NCBI GenBank assembly: GCA_964491875.1
Contig: CAZBIC010000012.1
Location: forward strand, 62,001-126,000
Source of the DNA: JADJPG01 sp964491875
GTDB taxonomy: Bacteria; Verrucomicrobiota; Verrucomicrobiia; Limisphaerales; JADJPG01
Direction: 5' to 3'
DNA length: 64,000 nucleotides
Shown here: one piece after another, positions 63,683 to 64,000 of the stretch
How the letters are laid out: every line of letters begins with the position of its first letter
How positions within the stretch are numbered: the first letter of the stretch is position 1
The notes under the pieces: generated by a model
Database searches by the model: none
The model's input: only the letters and a program-made list of their open reading frames with translations
What the model was told of the DNA's origin: nothing
Position numbers and translations under genes: made by a program

Positions 63683-63779
63683 ATGCCTCTCCGTCTGCAT
63701 GGACTCGGCTGAGAGAGGGGTATTGCGGAGGTTGCAAATCCTGTCGTCGTCGATCGGGGCATCTGGTATCGGTTTCGCA

Positions 63780-64000
63780 ATGAACATCGTCCTGCTGGAA
63801 CCTGAGATCCCGCCGAACACGGGGAACGTGGCGCGTTTGTGCGCGGCGACGCGGACGATGTTGCATCTCATCGAGCCGTTCGGTTTCAAGCTGGACGACA
63901 GGCAGCTGAAGCGTGCGGGGATGGATTACTGGGAGCAGGTGGAGTGGAAGCGGTGGTCTGGCTGGCCGGAGTTTCAGGCAAGTCTTCCGGCGGGCGCGAG
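63780..64000 (+). CDS. trmL: tRNA (cytidine/uridine-2'-O-)-methyltransferase, SPOUT family (5' part only)
   Basis: Opens at ATG 63780 and runs off the window (73 codons visible). The start MNIVLLEPEIPPNTGNVARLCAA, here given as its N-terminal half, is the TrmL/YibK signature. It is followed by LHLIEPFGF, KRAGMDYWE and a Trp-rich stretch. TrmL methylates the ribose of nucleotide 34 in tRNA-Leu isoacceptors in E. coli. The C-terminal knot with the SAM site is not in the window. Confidence 0.92.
   Translation, partial: MNIVLLEPEIPPNTGNVARLCAATRTMLHLIEPFGFKLDDRQLKRAGMDYWEQVEWKRWSGWPEFQASLPAGA

Larger units (their letters stand above)
63123..63779. other. Noncoding stretch with interspersed repeats
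   Basis: 657 bp with no credible CDS on either strand. It holds two oppositely oriented copies of a short repeat (listed separately) and GC-rich runs near 63590-63660 that could form small imperfect hairpins. Its lower coding character and repeats suggest a repeat-derived spacer upstream of trmL. Confidence 0.6.

Overview
The window is high-GC, gene-dense bacterial DNA. It most resembles a free-living Verrucomicrobium of the Pedosphaera/Limisphaerales type. This is inferred from gene content: a Tat-exported DUF1552 protein, a secreted giant built from RCC1-like and Ig-like repeats, a FecR-TPR-outer-membrane-barrel fusion, a DUF2723 membrane protein and rare Shine-Dalgarno sites. No rRNA or taxonomic marker is present, so the phylum call is an inference. 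I saw no phage, integrase, complete insertion sequence or CRISPR array.

Layout. 1-8.3 kb: a NifS/IscS-type cysteine desulfurase (cut by the window edge) is divergent from a tightly spaced plus-strand run: sulfite reductase hemoprotein cysI, a DUF1275 membrane protein, PAPS reductase cysH, sulfate adenylyltransferase cysD and cysN, a HAD-Nudix fusion, and dihydroneopterin aldolase folB. 8.3-15.6 kb (minus): an HD-domain protein, then an envelope-glycan set (polyprenyl-phosphate sugar-1-phosphate transferase, GT4 glycosyltransferase, DUF2723-TPR membrane protein), then an RlmD-like rRNA methyltransferase. 15.6-21.6 kb: a DUF3500 protein, a very large hybrid sensor kinase and a single-domain response regulator. 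21.8-25.2 kb: an exported phosphoesterase, tRNA-Ala(GGC), an exported serine hydrolase and a possible lyase-like secreted protein. 25.2-31.2 kb: murJ, folA, thyA, a small AAA protein without a P-loop, an RRM protein with a strong terminator, a Sel1-repeat protein, infC and a small unknown gene.

31.5-35.7 kb: a nucleoside-transporter-like MFS protein, a second serine hydrolase, and a metallo-beta-lactamase/beta-CASP nuclease-like protein. 35.8-46.5 kb: the 2851-residue repeat protein overlapping a purple-acid-phosphatase-like gene. 46.6-53.9 kb: DUF1552 protein, FecR-TPR-barrel fusion and CHASE2 adenylate/guanylate cyclase. 54-60.7 kb (minus): a 1546-residue Ig/HYR/beta-helix surface protein and a glutaminase fused to STAS-like and cyclic-nucleotide-binding domains. 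60.9-64 kb: a transposase N-terminal domain, a SAM methyltransferase, a TPR protein, a noncoding stretch with two copies of an interspersed repeat, and the start of trmL.

Three themes stand out. Sulfate assimilation and folate/thymidylate metabolism are well represented: folB sits behind a candidate for the two steps that precede it, and folA-thyA lie together further on. Envelope and secretion genes make up more than half of the sequence. Finally, a class III cyclase and a protein with an intact cNMP-binding cassette lie within 5 kb of each other, which suggests a local cyclic-nucleotide circuit.
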